This document shows positions 1-10,621 of a stretch of DNA of 64,000 nucleotides, one piece after another. Source of the DNA: Photobacterium sanctipauli (GTDB taxonomy: Bacteria > Pseudomonadota > Gammaproteobacteria > Enterobacterales > Vibrionaceae); NCBI RefSeq assembly GCF_003026495.1, contig NZ_PYMA01000011.1:124001-188000 (forward strand), written 5' to 3'. The notes under the pieces are model-generated. The model had not been told where the DNA came from, searched no databases, and saw only the letters and a program-made list of their open reading frames with translations. The first letter of the stretch is position 1. The number at the start of each line of letters is the position of its first letter. The position numbers and the translations under genes are program-made.

Positions 1-2
1 TC

Positions 3-662
3 ACTGTCGATGGCCCAAGCGGTGCAGGTAAGGGCACCCTGTGTATGCTGTTGGCCGATAAACTGGGCTGGAAGCTGCTTGATTCTGGTGCAATCTACCG
101 CGTGTTGGCACTGGCTGCCATCCACCATGGTGTTGACCTTGAGTCGGAAGACGCGCTGGTTCCGCTTGCTGCCCATCTTGATGTGCAGTTTGTGGCTGAA
201 GGCGAGTTAGTGAAGGTTATTCTTGAAGGTGAAGATGTCTCTAGTGAGCTGCGTAAAGAGCAAACCGGTATGGCTGCCTCTAAAGTTGCGGCACTGCCAC
301 GCGTGCGTGAAGCCCTGCTTCGCCGCCAGCGTGCGTTCAGTGAAGCGCCGGGCTTGGTGGCTGATGGTCGCGACATGGGAACCGTTGTATTCCCTCAGGC
401 GGAAGTGAAGATCTTCCTTGACGCGAGCGCTGAGGAACGCGCCAATCGACGCATGAATCAGTTGCAACAGAAAGGGTTAGATGTTAACTTTGACCACCTT
501 TTGAAAGAAATTCAGGAACGTGACTATCGAGATCGCAACCGTGCGGTCGCGCCGTTACGTCCCGCAGACGATGCTTTGGTGCTAGACTCTACAGAGATGT
601 CTATTGAACAAGTCACCGCACAAGCATTGGCTTTTATTGAAGAAAAATTATCAGCCGAGTAA
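3..662 (+). CDS. cmk: Cytidylate kinase (5' end cut by window)
   Basis: Phosphorylates CMP and dCMP with ATP in the cytoplasmic pyrimidine salvage and supply pathway. The reading frame is open from base 3, so only about six N-terminal residues are missing. The P-loop GPSGAGKG is visible at once, followed by the DSGAIYR substrate segment, the [13 protein letters not shown] core motif near the middle and an ERANRR lid-type stretch. The visible 219 residues agree with the family length of about 225. It lies 98 bases upstream of rpsA in the same direction, the classical cmk-rpsA arrangement. Identification is firm; only the start is not visible. Confidence 0.97.
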   Translation, partial: TVDGPSGAGKGTLCMLLADKLGWKLLDSGAIYRVLALAAIHHGVDLESEDALVPLAAHLDVQFVAEGELVKVILEGEDVSSELRKEQTGMAASKVAALPRVREALLRRQRAFSEAPGLVADGRDMGTVVFPQAEVKIFLDASAEERANRRMNQLQQKGLDVNFDHLLKEIQERDYRDRNRAVAPLRPADDALVLDSTEMSIEQVTAQALAFIEEKLSAE

Positions 663-760
663 TCGGCTGATGGCGTCGGTGTCACGGAAGATAACTGACT
701 TTACTACCAACCCCATGCGGTAGGATACCCATGGTTGTTAATCATATTGAAGATTAAAAA
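663..760 (+). promoter_or_regulatory. rpsA leader, candidate S1 autoregulatory region
   Basis: The spacer before rpsA can fold around 705-739, where a CCATG segment and CCATGG face each other. It carries GGA triplets and has only a weak GAAG instead of a strong Shine-Dalgarno sequence before the ATG at 761. In Escherichia coli the rpsA leader is likewise structured, lacks a good ribosome site and is bound by S1 itself. That the same control operates here is inference. Confidence 0.4.
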
Positions 761-2431
761 ATGACTGAATCTTTTGCTCTACTATTTGAAGAGTCTCTAA
801 ACGAACTAGAAACACGTCCAGGTGCAATCGTTAAAGGTACTGTTGTAGCTATCGAAAACGGTTATGTACTAGTTGACGCAGGCCTTAAGTCTGAGTCTTC
901 TATCCCTGCTGATGAGTTCAAGAACGCTGCTGGCGAAATCGAAATCGAAATCGGCGCAGAAGTTGACGTTGCTCTAGACGCAGTTGAAGATGGCTTTGGT
1001 GAGACTAAACTTTCTCGTGAGAAAGCTAAGCGCCACGAAGCTTGGATCCAGCTTGAGAAAGCTTACGAAGACGCTGAAACTGTTGTTGGTATCATCAACG
1101 GTAAAGTTAAAGGCGGCTTCACAGTTGAACTTAACGGCATCCGTGCGTTCCTACCAGGTTCTCTAGTAGACGTGCGTCCAGTTCGTGACACTGCTCACCT
1201 AGAAAACAAAGAGCTAGAGTTCAAAGTAATCAAGCTAGACCAGAAGCGTAACAACGTAGTTGTTTCTCGTCGCGCAGTTATCGAATCTGAAAACAGCGTT
1301 GAGCGTGATGAACTTCTTGCTTCTCTACAGGAAGGCATGGAAGTTAAAGGTATCGTTAAGAACCTTACTGACTACGGTGCGTTCGTTGACCTTGGTGGTG
1401 TTGACGGTCTTCTACACATCACTGACATGGCTTGGAAACGCGTTAAGCACCCATCTGAGATCGTTAATGTTGGTGACGAAATCAACGTTAAAGTTCTTAA
1501 GTTCGACCGTGAGCGTACTCGCGTATCACTAGGTCTTAAGCAGCTAGGCGAAGATCCATGGGTAGCAATCGCTAAGCGTTACCCAGAAGGTACTAAGCTT
1601 TCTGGCCGCGTAACTAACCTAACTGACTACGGCTGCTTCGTTGAAATCGAAGAAGGCGTTGAAGGTCTTGTACACGTTTCTGAGATGGATTGGACTAACA
1701 AGAACATCCACCCATCTAAAGTTGTTAACGTGGGCGACGAAGTTGAAGTTATGGTTCTTGATATCGACGAAGAGCGTCGTCGTATCAGCCTAGGTCTTAA
1801 GCAGTGTAAAGCTAACCCATGGCAGTCATTCGCAGAAATGCAAGCTAAGGGCGATCGCGTAACTGGTAAGATCAAGTCTATCACTGACTTCGGTATCTTC
1901 ATCGGTCTTGAAGGCGGCATCGACGGTCTAGTTCACCTATCTGACATTTCTTGGAATGTTGCAGGTGAAGACGCAGTTCGTGACTTCAAGAAAGGCGACG
2001 AAATCTCTGCAGTGGTTCTAGCGGTTGACGCTGAGCGTGAGCGTATCTCTCTAGGTATCAAGCAGATCGAAGAAGACCCGTTCAACGGCTACGTTGCAGT
2101 TAACAAGAAAGGTGCTCTAGTTACTGGTACTGTTACTGCAGTTGACGCTAAAGGCGCAACTATCGAGCTAGCTGAAGGTGTTGAAGGTTACCTACGTGCT
2201 TCTGAAGCATCAGTTGACCGTGTTGAAGACGCAACTCTAGTTCTTTCTGTTGGCGATTCTGTTGAAGCTAAATTCACAGGCGTTGACCGTAAGAACCGCG
2301 TAATCAACCTATCTGTACGCGCTAAAGACGTTGCTGAAGAGCAAGAAGCAATGGCTAACCTGAACAAGCAAGAAGATGCTTCTTTCGGTAACGCTATGGC
2401 TGACGCTTTCAAAGCTGCTAAAGGCGAATAA
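761..2431 (+). CDS. rpsA: 30S ribosomal protein S1
   Basis: Binds mRNA on the small ribosomal subunit and helps load messages with weak ribosome sites. At 556 residues it has the length of the gammaproteobacterial six-domain form. Six S1 OB-fold repeats can be followed: two divergent N-terminal ones that bind the ribosome, then four similar copies with the signature (V/I)xNLTDYGxFV...GL(V/L)H(I/V)S(E/D)M from about residue 190 to 520. Codon use is strongly biased (CTA/CTT leucine, GGT glycine, CGT arginine), as expected of a very highly expressed gene. It is followed after 72 bases by ihfB, as in enterobacteria. Confidence 0.99.
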   Translation: MTESFALLFEESLNELETRPGAIVKGTVVAIENGYVLVDAGLKSESSIPADEFKNAAGEIEIEIGAEVDVALDAVEDGFGETKLSREKAKRHEAWIQLEKAYEDAETVVGIINGKVKGGFTVELNGIRAFLPGSLVDVRPVRDTAHLENKELEFKVIKLDQKRNNVVVSRRAVIESENSVERDELLASLQEGMEVKGIVKNLTDYGAFVDLGGVDGLLHITDMAWKRVKHPSEIVNVGDEINVKVLKFDRERTRVSLGLKQLGEDPWVAIAKRYPEGTKLSGRVTNLTDYGCFVEIEEGVEGLVHVSEMDWTNKNIHPSKVVNVGDEVEVMVLDIDEERRRISLGLKQCKANPWQSFAEMQAKGDRVTGKIKSITDFGIFIGLEGGIDGLVHLSDISWNVAGEDAVRDFKKGDEISAVVLAVDAERERISLGIKQIEEDPFNGYVAVNKKGALVTGTVTAVDAKGATIELAEGVEGYLRASEASVDRVEDATLVLSVGDSVEAKFTGVDRKNRVINLSVRAKDVAEEQEAMANLNKQEDASFGNAMADAFKAAKGE

Positions 2432-2503
2432 TTGAGCATAGGGGGATCACTTTTCCCCCTAAACGGTTATACTATTGAGAAACATACTAAAAACGGAGTG
2501 TTT

Positions 2504-2794
2504 ATGACAAAGTCTGAATTAATTGAAAGACTATGTAGTCAACAAACACATCTTTCTGCCAAACAGGTAGAAGATGCAATCAAGGAAATCCTTGAGCACA
2601 TGGCGACTACGCTTGCCGATGGCGATCGTATCGAAATCCGTGGCTTTGGTAGCTTCTCATTGCATTACCGCGCTCCACGTGTAGGTCGCAACCCTAAAAC
2701 TGGTGACAAAGTTGAGCTGGACGGCAAATACGTTCCTCACTTCAAACCAGGTAAGGAATTACGTGACCGCGTTAACCAGTCTATTGCTAGTTAA
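2504..2794 (+). CDS. ihfB: Integration host factor, beta subunit
   Basis: DNA-bending nucleoid protein that acts as a heterodimer with IhfA in recombination, replication and sigma-54 transcription. The 96-residue protein has the HU/IHF fold. It begins [10 protein letters not shown], and the DNA-binding beta arm carries [12 protein letters not shown] with the intercalating proline. The frame is open upstream to 2432, but the ATG at 2504 follows AAACGGAG at a proper distance and gives the standard family N-terminus, so it is the start. The short gap after rpsA suggests partial co-transcription, and a strong terminator follows. Confidence 0.98.
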   Translation: MTKSELIERLCSQQTHLSAKQVEDAIKEILEHMATTLADGDRIEIRGFGSFSLHYRAPRVGRNPKTGDKVELDGKYVPHFKPGKELRDRVNQSIAS

Positions 2795-2809
2795 CCACGT
2801 TTAGAACAA

Positions 2810-2842
2810 AAAAACGGCATGCTGATAGTATGCCGTTTTTTT
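2810..2842 (+). terminator. Rho-independent terminator after ihfB
   Basis: An 11-bp stem, AAAAACGGCAT paired with ATGCCGTTTTT around a 9-base loop, ends in a run of T. It lies 15 bases after the ihfB stop codon. Confidence 0.9.
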
Positions 2843-2992
2843 ATGTCTATTGATCATGGTCTGATGAGCCAAAATCTTGCATAATCGACCAATGCCATTC
2901 TGAAGTTGATAATGTGCTTCTAATAATAAGCCCCTGTATCATTGCACTTAGCTTGGCACTATCAATTTTTGTTCAAGTGAGAAGGATTCACG

Positions 2993-3277
2993 ATGAAGAT
3001 ACTTACTGTTCTAGTGTTAGTTGCCTGTTTCTTGGTTACCCTAGCTTTGGGTGCGCAAAACCAGCAGCTAGTGAATTTTGATTTTTTGATTGCTCAGGGT
3101 GAGTTCCAACTTTCTACGCTACTGGGTATTGCTTTCGGTTCCGGATTTGGGATTGGCTGGCTGATTTGCGGCATGCTATATCTTAAAACGCGCTTTACTA
3201 AAAACCGCCTAACTAAGAAAGTTGCCAAGCAGCAGAAAGAACTTGATCAGCTTCGTGCCGAGCCTGTAAAGGAATAA
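2993..3277 (+). CDS. lapA: Lipopolysaccharide assembly protein A (YciS, DUF1049)
   Basis: Small inner-membrane protein that works with LapB in balancing lipopolysaccharide synthesis against LpxC proteolysis. The 94 residues contain two hydrophobic membrane segments, at about 1-22 and 40-64, and end in a basic, charged coiled tail (KKVAKQQKELDQLRAE). This is the usual layout of the LapA domain. GAGAAGGA precedes the ATG. lapB starts three bases after the stop, so the two are one operon, as in Escherichia coli and Vibrio. The assignment rests on topology, length and context as well as sequence. Confidence 0.93.
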   Translation: MKILTVLVLVACFLVTLALGAQNQQLVNFDFLIAQGEFQLSTLLGIAFGSGFGIGWLICGMLYLKTRFTKNRLTKKVAKQQKELDQLRAEPVKE

Positions 3278-3280
3278 CGA

Positions 3281-4450
3281 ATGCTTGAGCTGTTGTTCCT
3301 ATTGCTACCGATTGCCGCCGCCTATGGCTGGTATATGGGTAATAGGAGCGCGAGTAACAAACAACAGGAGCAGTCGCATCACATGTCTCGCCAGTATGTC
3401 ACTGGCTTGAACTTACTGCTGTCAGACCAATCTGACAAAGCGGTAGATGTGTTTATCGAACTGCTCCAAGTTGATAGCGAAACCATTGATACCCACCTGG
3501 CGCTCGGTAACCTGTTCCGAAGCCGGGGTGAGGTTGATCGCGCCATTCGTATCCACCAGAACCTCATTGCCCGCCCAAACCTGACAATTGATCAGCGCAA
3601 CTTGGCGTTGCAACAGTTGGCAAAAGACTACATGGCTGCCGGCTTCTTTGACCGAGCAGAAAAAATCTTCGAGCAATTGCTTGATGAGCCCGACCATAGA
3701 AAGGGCGCATTGCAGCAATTACTGACCATTTACCAGCAAACCCGCGAATGGGAGAAAGCCATTGAGATGGCAACCCAGCTGGTAAAAATGGGCAAGAGCA
3801 AGCTAAAGCATGATATCGCCCACTACTGGTGTGAAATGGCCATGCTGGAGATGAGTGCCCAGAACCCGGATAAGGCGAAGCAGTTGCTGAAAAAGGCGCT
3901 CAGCGCCGATAAGGCCTGTGTACGCGCAACGATCATGCTAGGCAAGATCCTCATCACCAATGAAGACTATAAAGCGGCGGCCAAGCAATTAGAGCGGGTT
4001 GCGGAGCAAGATATCGAATTTATTGGTGAAGCCTTACCACTGTTGCTTAAGTGCTATGAGGCATCGGGTAACGAAAATGGCTGGTTGAAATACCTCAACT
4101 ACTGCGTTGATCAGAAAGCGGGCTCCACCGCTGAGCTGATGTTGGCTGACGAGATTTCAAAACGTGAAGGTGCTGTGATGGCCCAAACCTTCATGACACG
4201 GCAGCTACAGAAGAACCCGACCATGAAAGGCTTCCACCAACTGATGGACTATCACCTCGACGAAGCTGAGGAAGGGCGTGCCAAAGACAGTTTGACCACC
4301 CTACGTGGGCTGGTTGGTGAACAGCTAAAAATGAAGCCCCATTACCGTTGTCGCCAATGTGGCTTCGCGACCCATTCACTGTATTGGCAGTGTCCTTCTT
4401 GTAAGGGGTGGGGCTCGGTGAAGCCAATCCGTGGATTAGATGGTGAATAA
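3281..4450 (+). CDS. lapB: Lipopolysaccharide assembly protein B (YciM)
   Basis: Membrane-anchored cytoplasmic tetratricopeptide protein that guides the FtsH-dependent turnover of LpxC and couples lipopolysaccharide synthesis to export. The 389 residues begin with one transmembrane helix (LLFLLLPIAAAYGWYMG), followed by a long series of TPR helices from about residue 35 to 330. The C-terminal rubredoxin-like metal site has two CxxC pairs (CRQCGFATHS...WQCPSCKGWGS) that bind iron or zinc. All hallmark parts are present and the length matches the family. It is tightly linked behind lapA. Confidence 0.97.
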   Translation: MLELLFLLLPIAAAYGWYMGNRSASNKQQEQSHHMSRQYVTGLNLLLSDQSDKAVDVFIELLQVDSETIDTHLALGNLFRSRGEVDRAIRIHQNLIARPNLTIDQRNLALQQLAKDYMAAGFFDRAEKIFEQLLDEPDHRKGALQQLLTIYQQTREWEKAIEMATQLVKMGKSKLKHDIAHYWCEMAMLEMSAQNPDKAKQLLKKALSADKACVRATIMLGKILITNEDYKAAAKQLERVAEQDIEFIGEALPLLLKCYEASGNENGWLKYLNYCVDQKAGSTAELMLADEISKREGAVMAQTFMTRQLQKNPTMKGFHQLMDYHLDEAEEGRAKDSLTTLRGLVGEQLKMKPHYRCRQCGFATHSLYWQCPSCKGWGSVKPIRGLDGE

Positions 4451-4761
4451 TTAATACTTTAATGTTGGTTTTGTTTGAAATAGCCCACTTGCACTGCGAG
4501 TGGGCTTTTTTATTGGTTAAAGTCGGCGATTATTTGCCGAATTTAGGGCTTTAATATTTTTGTGGCAAAAAAGTATCGCTAAATTAGCGTTGAAATATAA
4601 ACCTTAACCAGTAAACGTTTGGTTGGCGCTAAACAGTGTGGTTTTCATCGCTTTGAGTGCATGATTAAATTAATACTCGCAAAAAAACAAATTTACTGTA
4701 CAATCCTGACCGCGCTCAGCATGCTGGGCCCGATTTACCCTATAACTAAGCAGGAGATGCC
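4451..4761. other. Intergenic region lapB-pyrF (311 bp)
   Basis: This gap holds the lapB terminator near its left end and then about 250 bases of AT-rich sequence that must carry the pyrF promoter. A TACAAT hexamer at 4699-4704 is a possible -10 element, but I see no convincing -35 at the right distance. No gene is evident. Confidence 0.6.
4482..4512 (+). terminator. Rho-independent terminator after lapB
   Basis: AGCCCACT pairs with AGTGGGCT around a 9-base loop and is followed by TTTTT. It lies about 30 bases after the lapB stop. Confidence 0.9.
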
Positions 4762-5457
4762 ATGTTAGACCCAAAAGTGATTGTTGCTCTTGATTACCCA
4801 AGCCAAGACGAAGCGTTAGCTTTCGTTGATCGAATTGAGCCGGGAAGCTGTCGATTAAAAGTTGGCAAAGAGATGTTTACTTATTTTGGCCCTGACTTTG
4901 TGCGTAAACTGCATGATCGGGGTCATTCTGTATTCCTGGATCTGAAATTCCACGACATTCCGAATACTTGCTCTCGTGCTGTTGCAGCCGCCGCAGACTT
5001 GGGTGTGTGGATGGTGAATGTCCATGCAACTGGTGGCGAGCGCATGATGGCAGCGTCACGCGAAATTCTTGAGCCATTTGGCAAAGATCGCCCATTGTTG
5101 ATTGCGGTTACCGTGCTAACCAGCATGGAAGCATCGGATCTGCGCGGTGTCGGCATTGACCGCGAGCCTCAGGACCACGTACTTAACCTTGCTCGCCTAA
5201 CCAAGAACAGCGGCCTTGACGGTGTGGTATGTTCTGCGCAGGAATCAACCTTGCTTAAAGGTGAGCTAGGTGCCGAATTTAAGCTGGTTACGCCGGGCAT
5301 TCGCCCTGCAGGCAGTGCAGCTGGCGATCAACGCCGTGTGATGACACCCGTCGAAGCGGTGAGCGCGGGTTCGGACTACCTTGTTATCGGACGCCCGATC
5401 ACCCAAGCGCAAGACCCGGCATCAGTACTGGCAGAAATTAATAAGACGCTAGCATAA
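4762..5457 (+). CDS. pyrF: Orotidine 5'-phosphate decarboxylase
   Basis: Converts OMP to UMP, the last step of de novo pyrimidine synthesis. The 231-residue TIM-barrel protein shows the invariant catalytic segment [12 protein letters not shown], with the Asp-Lys-His-Asp charge network, and [10 protein letters not shown] for the phosphate-binding loop. ALDYP near the N-terminus is also typical. AGGAGA precedes the ATG. It is a single transcription unit here, between the lapB terminator and its own terminator, close to lapAB as in many gammaproteobacteria. Confidence 0.98.
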   Translation: MLDPKVIVALDYPSQDEALAFVDRIEPGSCRLKVGKEMFTYFGPDFVRKLHDRGHSVFLDLKFHDIPNTCSRAVAAAADLGVWMVNVHATGGERMMAASREILEPFGKDRPLLIAVTVLTSMEASDLRGVGIDREPQDHVLNLARLTKNSGLDGVVCSAQESTLLKGELGAEFKLVTPGIRPAGSAAGDQRRVMTPVEAVSAGSDYLVIGRPITQAQDPASVLAEINKTLA

Positions 5458-5476
5458 CTGACACTTATGGTTAGAG

Positions 5477-5506
5477 AAAAACGCTCGGTTAGCCGGGCGT
5501 TTTTTG
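5477..5506 (+). terminator. Rho-independent terminator after pyrF
   Basis: AAAAACGCTCGG pairs, with one G-T wobble, with CCGGGCGTTTTT around a four-base loop. A T run follows. Confidence 0.88.
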
Positions 5507-5585
5507 TTTCAAGTTTCGACTTTCCCCACATTTTAATCCCCCTGAATATATACACTGGTATGTATATACCTGCTAGGGGGCAATC

Positions 5586-6854
5586 ATGGATAGCGTGGTC
5601 GATCTTGATTCTGTGTTTTGGCGGTTAGCAATTGCGCTGGCACTGGGTGCGATAATTGGTATCCAGCGCGGTTGGGTTGAACGCAATGAAATGTCCGGTA
5701 CTCGGGTAGCCGGTATTCGAACCTTTACCCTCATCGGGCTGATGGGCGGGCTATGCGGTATCCTCTCCCAAATCTTCTCTGAACTCTTTCTTGGCTTGGC
5801 TTTTGTTGCCCTCGCCATTATCGTTATCGTCGCTTACGTAAACCGCCAACGGATCAATACCAACCTGAGTATCACCGGCTTAGTCGGCATGTTGATCACT
5901 TTCTTGCTGGGTGCATTGGCAGTGGTAGGCGAACCGGTGCTAGCGGCCTCTGCCGCAGTGATAACGGCGATTATCTTGGATAACAAGCAAGAAATGCATG
6001 ACGCCCTTACCAAGCTCAAAGAGTATGAATTGGATGCCGCGCTTCGCTTGTTGTTGATTTCTGTGGTGATGCTGCCGTTGCTACCCAATGAGCCCATGGG
6101 GCCTTGGGGGGCAATCAACCCCTATGAGATCTGGTGGATGGTGGTGCTGATTGCCAGTATTTCGTTCCTTGGTTATTTCGCGATGAAGATTGGCGGGGCG
6201 GAGAAGGGGATCTTGTTTACCTGCCTATTTGCCGGGCTGAGTTCCTCCACGGCGCTCACCTTGCAGTTTTCCCACCTTTCGAAGCAGCAGTCGGGACTTA
6301 GCGGCTTGCTCGCAAGTGGCATCTTGCTCAGTTGCGGCACCATGTTCCCGCGTATTCTGTTTGTCTGCTATGTCGTCAACGCGGCCTTGGTGCAGCTGAT
6401 TTGGCTGCCGATGGTGGTGATGATGCTTGGCTTTTATTTGCCGGCAGGCTGGATATGGTTCAAGCACCGAAGCCAAGGCCATACTGAGCCGGAGGTAAAA
6501 CAAAACCCGCTGGTATTGTCGTCAGCCTTGTTTTTCGGCTTGGTGCTACTGGTGATCATGTTGCTTTCAAGCGCGCTTCAGTACTGGTTTGGTGATACCG
6601 GGACTCTGCTCTTGGCGGCGATATCAGGCATTACCGATGTGGATGCCATTACCTTGGCGCTTGGGCGCCAGAGCGCGGGAAGCTTGTTGCTAACTATGGC
6701 AGCCATGGGGATCTTTATCGCCTCGGCGGTAAATAGCGTGGTGAAAATGGGGATGGCGTGCGTGATTGGCTCGCCCGGTATGCGTTGGTATGTGGCTATT
6801 CCTATCACGGTTTCGGTAAGCTTGGGGTTGGCAACGGTAATGATGATGGTTTAG
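5586..6854 (+). CDS. MgtC/SapB-DUF4010 family membrane protein
   Basis: Predicted polytopic inner-membrane protein of 422 residues with about twelve hydrophobic segments. The N-terminal 130 residues resemble the MgtC/SapB membrane domain (LALGAIIGIQRGWVER followed by GIRTFTLIGLMGGL). The rest corresponds to the DUF4010 domain, with SGITDVDAITLAL near the C-terminus. MgtC itself is tied to growth in low magnesium and to control of the ATP synthase, but that role should not be transferred to this two-domain form. AGGGGG precedes the ATG. It is a lone gene facing the sap operon, and the two share a terminator. Family assignment is good; function is unknown. Confidence 0.85.
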   Translation: MDSVVDLDSVFWRLAIALALGAIIGIQRGWVERNEMSGTRVAGIRTFTLIGLMGGLCGILSQIFSELFLGLAFVALAIIVIVAYVNRQRINTNLSITGLVGMLITFLLGALAVVGEPVLAASAAVITAIILDNKQEMHDALTKLKEYELDAALRLLLISVVMLPLLPNEPMGPWGAINPYEIWWMVVLIASISFLGYFAMKIGGAEKGILFTCLFAGLSSSTALTLQFSHLSKQQSGLSGLLASGILLSCGTMFPRILFVCYVVNAALVQLIWLPMVVMMLGFYLPAGWIWFKHRSQGHTEPEVKQNPLVLSSALFFGLVLLVIMLLSSALQYWFGDTGTLLLAAISGITDVDAITLALGRQSAGSLLLTMAAMGIFIASAVNSVVKMGMACVIGSPGMRWYVAIPITVSVSLGLATVMMMV

Positions 6855-6889
6855 CCAATGCAATCAGCTACTTAACGGTAGAGCGGCAA

Positions 6890-6931
6890 AAACAAGACAG
6901 GCAGAGCATAATTGCTCTGCCTGTCTTGTTT
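6890..6931. terminator. Bidirectional terminator between DUF4010 gene and sapF
   Basis: A perfect 18-bp stem (AAACAAGACAGGCAGAGC and its complement) encloses a six-base loop. A-rich sequence on one side and T-rich on the other allow it to act on both converging transcripts. Confidence 0.85.
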
Positions 6932-6961
6932 ATGTATTAGGTGCCTTGCCTATTTTGCCTT

Positions 6962-7786
6962 TTAACACTCAATCTTGGGTGTGGCGCTGCTGATCCGGTT
7001 GGTACGGTCATGGGAAGGTGCCGAGAAGTGGCTATCCAGCAGCTTTTGGGTCAAGGGGTGCTGCGGGTTATCAAACACTTCCAGGGTATTGCCTTGCTCG
7101 ACAACCTCACCGTGCTGCATCACCATTACCTTATCGGTAAAGTGCTTAATGACGCCCATGTGCTGGGATACGTAGATATAAGACAGCCCCATTTCTTCCT
7201 GCAATTCGAGTAACAGGTTGATGATCTGCGAGCGCATCGACATATCCAGCCCGTTCAATGCCTCATCAGCCACGATGATACATGGCTGCAAGATCAAAGC
7301 CCTTGCCAGCGAGACGCGCTGTTTTTGCCCCGTTGCCAACATTTGCGGGTAGAAATAGGCATGTTCAGGCAAAAGGCCAACGCGCTTGAGGGTTTCCATG
7401 ATCCGGCGCTCGCGCGCTTGCGGGGTCATGTTGGTATTTCGTTTCAGCGGCCCTTCTAAGATCTTGCCGATTTGGATCCGCGGGTTAAGCGCGGTGTTCG
7501 GATCTTGGAAGATCATGCGGATCAGCTTGCAGCGGGTTTGGTAGTCTCGGTGGGCCAAGGGTTCGCCGTTGACGCGGATGATCCCTTCTGTTGGCTCTTC
7601 TACCCCAGATAGCATTTTGGCCAAGGTTGATTTACCCGAGCCGTTTTCACCCATGAAAGCAATGGTTTCGCCCGCTTCGAGAGAAAACGATACCGGCTTG
7701 ACGGCTTCGATGGTACGGCGCCGGAACAGGCCCGAGCGGTAGTGATAATCCTTTTTTAGGTTTTCAACTTCGAGTAGGGCGCTCAT
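6962..7786 (-). CDS. sapF: Peptide ABC transporter ATP-binding protein SapF
   Basis: Second of two ATPase subunits of the Sap peptide importer, associated in enterobacteria with antimicrobial-peptide resistance and potassium uptake. The 274 residues show Walker [10 protein letters not shown] at 46-54, a signature stretch reduced to [14 protein letters not shown], and Walker [14 protein letters not shown] with the unusual Ala-Leu after the catalytic Glu, as is common in SapF. The start overlaps the sapD stop by four bases (ATGA). It is the last gene of sapABCDF before the shared terminator. Confidence 0.95.
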   Translation of the reverse strand: MSALLEVENLKKDYHYRSGLFRRRTIEAVKPVSFSLEAGETIAFMGENGSGKSTLAKMLSGVEEPTEGIIRVNGEPLAHRDYQTRCKLIRMIFQDPNTALNPRIQIGKILEGPLKRNTNMTPQARERRIMETLKRVGLLPEHAYFYPQMLATGQKQRVSLARALILQPCIIVADEALNGLDMSMRSQIINLLLELQEEMGLSYIYVSQHMGVIKHFTDKVMVMQHGEVVEQGNTLEVFDNPQHPLTQKLLDSHFSAPSHDRTNRISSATPKIEC

Positions 7787-8784
7787 TTTTTCGCTTCCTC
7801 CATATTTAGCGGGAAGTGGCAGCTAAATTTATGGTTTTTGATCTTGCGTCGTTTCGGTACTTCGACACATTTACGCTGGGCGTGTGGGCAACGTGGCCCC
7901 AAGCGGCAGCCAATAGGCAAATGCTGAAGTGGAGGAATCGAGCCGGGTAGGGTTTCCAGCTTGCTCTTGTGCGCGAGAATATCCAAGTTAAAGTCGGGCA
8001 TAGCGCGAAGCAGTGCCTCGGTGTAAGGGTGATGCGGTGACTCAAGCAGTTGCTTGCGGCTTGCCGATTCAACAGACTGGCCACAGTACATCACCGTAAT
8101 ACGGTCGGCCCACTGGGTTACCGTGGTCAAATCGTGGCTGACCAGCAAAATAGTGGTATTGCCCAACTGGTTCATGCGGCTTAGCAAGCGGAAGATTTGC
8201 GCTTGGGTGATCGGATCCAAGTCGTTGGTTGGCTCATCGGCAATCAGCAGGCGCGGTCGGTTGGCAATCGCCATGGCAATCATGACTTTTTGACACTCAC
8301 CATCGGTCAGCTCGTACGGGTAACTACGCATTACCCGGCGGTGATCTTTAATGCCGACTTTGTGGAGCAGGGCAATGGCTTGCTTCTGGCGCCATTTAAA
8401 GCGCTGCCAAAAGCGGCCTGTAAACGACGATGACGGGATTGCTTCACGCAGTTGCTCGCCCACCCGCTCCGATGGGTCTAGACAAGAAGACGGCTCTTGG
8501 AAAATCATCGCGATTTCGCGGCCAACGACCTTTCGGCGCTCACGAGGTGAAAGCGCGAGCAGATCGATATCGCCGAGCCGGAGGCGGTCGGCACTGACTC
8601 GCCAATTATCCTTTGCCACGCCCGCAATGGCTTTGGCAACCAGACTTTTGCCTGAACCGGACTCACCCACAAGGCCACGAATTTCACCTTCGTTAATGGT
8701 GAGGCTCATGCGCTCAACCGCCTTCACCATGCCCTGCGGGGTATCAATCTCAATGGTCAGGTTACGAATATCAAGTAATGGCAT
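7783..8784 (-). CDS. sapD: Peptide ABC transporter ATP-binding protein SapD
   Basis: ATPase subunit of the Sap importer, oligopeptide/dipeptide class. The 333-residue protein has Walker A GESGSGKS at 40-47, a divergent signature [14 protein letters not shown] and Walker [14 protein letters not shown]. It also has the C-terminal oligopeptide-transporter extension with its cysteine-bearing motif ([15 protein letters not shown]). Its ATG overlaps the sapC stop by one base, so translation is probably coupled. It lies between sapC and sapF in canonical order. Confidence 0.96.
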   Translation of the reverse strand: MPLLDIRNLTIEIDTPQGMVKAVERMSLTINEGEIRGLVGESGSGKSLVAKAIAGVAKDNWRVSADRLRLGDIDLLALSPRERRKVVGREIAMIFQEPSSCLDPSERVGEQLREAIPSSSFTGRFWQRFKWRQKQAIALLHKVGIKDHRRVMRSYPYELTDGECQKVMIAMAIANRPRLLIADEPTNDLDPITQAQIFRLLSRMNQLGNTTILLVSHDLTTVTQWADRITVMYCGQSVESASRKQLLESPHHPYTEALLRAMPDFNLDILAHKSKLETLPGSIPPLQHLPIGCRLGPRCPHAQRKCVEVPKRRKIKNHKFSCHFPLNMEEAKK

Positions 8785-9671
8785 CAGTCAATCCCCGCGT
8801 TAATTGCTTGGCGGAGTCCTTCTCCTACTAAGTTTACTACTAAAACACTGAAGGTAATGGCAAGGCCGGGTAAAGTAACGGTCCATGGCGCAAGGTAAAT
8901 CAGCTCAATAGAGTCGCCTAGCATTGCCCCCCATTCAGGAGAAGGTGCTTGGGCACCCAAGCCGAGGAAACCCAGTGCGGCGATATCCAAGATTGCTATT
9001 GAAATAGCACGGGTCAGCTCGTTAGTCAGTACCGTTAAGATATTCGGTAGTATCGAGTTGTACAGTAGGTAGAAGTCGTTCGCGCCATCAAGGCGGGCTG
9101 CCATGATGTAGTCTTTTTCAACTTCGTTGTGTACCGCCGTATAGACCGCGCGGATAAAGCGCGGGATCAAGGCGAGCCAAATCGCCAGCAGGATATTGGT
9201 TTCACCCGGCCCCATGTATGCCACGACAATAATGGCCAATAGCAATGACGGGATAGATAGCACCGTATCGAGCACGTGGTTAAGAAAGCTCGATTTGAGT
9301 CCTCGGGTCATACCGGCCGTGACACCGATGACAATACCGATAGCCGCAGAGGCCAGTGCAATAAGCACCGCGTAGCCAAAGGTAATGCGGGAACCCATCA
9401 ATAGGCGGCTGAGCATATCCCGGCCAAGATCATCGGTACCGAAGAAATACTCGACATGGCCTGCGGGATCCCACGATGGCGGCATGAGCAACTCGCCCAC
9501 TTGCTGTACTGGGGCGTAAGGGGTAACCCAAGGGGCAATCAGGGTAAGCAGGGTGAGAACAACCAAGCACCAAAAGCCAAAGATGGCGAGTGAGTTAGCC
9601 CGGAAGTTTTGCCAGGCGCGCTCCAACTGGGTTGGGATCTTGGTTTCCTGATAAACGTTATTTGATAGCAT
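8784..9671 (-). CDS. sapC: Peptide ABC transporter permease SapC
   Basis: Inner-membrane permease of the DppC type. The 295 residues begin with a cytoplasmic leader and a first helix ([19 protein letters not shown]). The conserved [16 protein letters not shown] segment follows, then five more hydrophobic helices. The EAA-type loop that contacts the ATPases is seen as [26 protein letters not shown]. The start overlaps the end of sapB by 14 bases. It forms the transmembrane pore with SapB. Confidence 0.96.
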   Translation of the reverse strand: MLSNNVYQETKIPTQLERAWQNFRANSLAIFGFWCLVVLTLLTLIAPWVTPYAPVQQVGELLMPPSWDPAGHVEYFFGTDDLGRDMLSRLLMGSRITFGYAVLIALASAAIGIVIGVTAGMTRGLKSSFLNHVLDTVLSIPSLLLAIIVVAYMGPGETNILLAIWLALIPRFIRAVYTAVHNEVEKDYIMAARLDGANDFYLLYNSILPNILTVLTNELTRAISIAILDIAALGFLGLGAQAPSPEWGAMLGDSIELIYLAPWTVTLPGLAITFSVLVVNLVGEGLRQAINAGID

Positions 9672-10620
9672 ACCATTCCTTCCTAACCAGTGGGTTTACT
9701 AGGGCACCAGTCAGATCTGACAGGATGTTGGCAATAAGGATGAAACCACCCACGGTGATCACACCTGCTTGGATGGCGACATAGTTTTGGGTTGAAATGG
9801 CGTCAAGCAACCAGCGGCCAATCCCCGGCCAGTTGAAGATGGATTCGGTTAGCATGGCAAAGGTCATCATGGTTGAAAACTGCATGCCGAGCTTGGGAAT
9901 GATGGGCGGAATGGCATTCTTCAATACGTGGCGGATGATTATTTCAACCATCGATAAACCCTTGGTCTGGGCAACCTTGACGAAGTTTTGGTTCATGATG
10001 TCAGCAACCGACGCTCGGGTCAGGCGGATCACCTCGGTGGTCGGTGCCATTGCCAATACCAATGTAGGCAAGATCAGGTGGCTGATCACATTCATCAGCG
10101 CCTCAGAGCGGTATGGCTTGTCCGAAAGCAACACGTCAATCAAGGCGACACCGGTGACATGGTCGATTTCATAGAGCAGGCTGAAGCGGCCGGAGACCGG
10201 CAGCCAGTGCAGCTCTAGCGAAAACAGCATGATGAGCAGTACAGCAAGCCAAAACAGCGGGATCGAATAACCAACCAAGGCAACGGATGAAATCGTGGTG
10301 TCAATCATGCTGCCACGGTTCACCCCTGCCACGGTGCCTAACGGAATACCGACCAACAAAGACAATACGAAGGCAAAGAAACACAATTCAAGGGTAGCCG
10401 GAAACACCGCCAATACTTCATGCAGCACGGGTTCGCCCTGGAGGTTTAGCCCAAGATTGCCAGAGAATAGGTTTTCAAGGTAAAGGCTCCAGCCGGTCCA
10501 GAATGATTGGTTACTCCAAAACGAGCTAGGCTCAAGGCGAAGCAGGCTGTAGCCAACCAGCGTTAGGATCAGCAGGGTAATGAGAAAAAGGTTTAGGCGT
10601 CGGATCGTGTAAATAAACAT
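9658..10620 (-). CDS. sapB: Peptide ABC transporter permease SapB
   Basis: Inner-membrane permease of the DppB type, partner of SapC. I place the start at the ATG at 10620, giving 320 residues beginning MFIYTIRRLNLFLITLLIL. An upstream in-frame extension runs into the sapA coding end and lacks homology to the family. The EAA loop is recognisable (VKVAQTKGLSMVEIIIRHVLKNAIPP), as are the helices at both ends. The gene follows sapA with a single-base gap, so the operon is fully compressed. Confidence 0.96.
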   Translation of the reverse strand: MFIYTIRRLNLFLITLLILTLVGYSLLRLEPSSFWSNQSFWTGWSLYLENLFSGNLGLNLQGEPVLHEVLAVFPATLELCFFAFVLSLLVGIPLGTVAGVNRGSMIDTTISSVALVGYSIPLFWLAVLLIMLFSLELHWLPVSGRFSLLYEIDHVTGVALIDVLLSDKPYRSEALMNVISHLILPTLVLAMAPTTEVIRLTRASVADIMNQNFVKVAQTKGLSMVEIIIRHVLKNAIPPIIPKLGMQFSTMMTFAMLTESIFNWPGIGRWLLDAISTQNYVAIQAGVITVGGFILIANILSDLTGALVNPLVRKEWYAIK

Positions 10621-10621
10621 A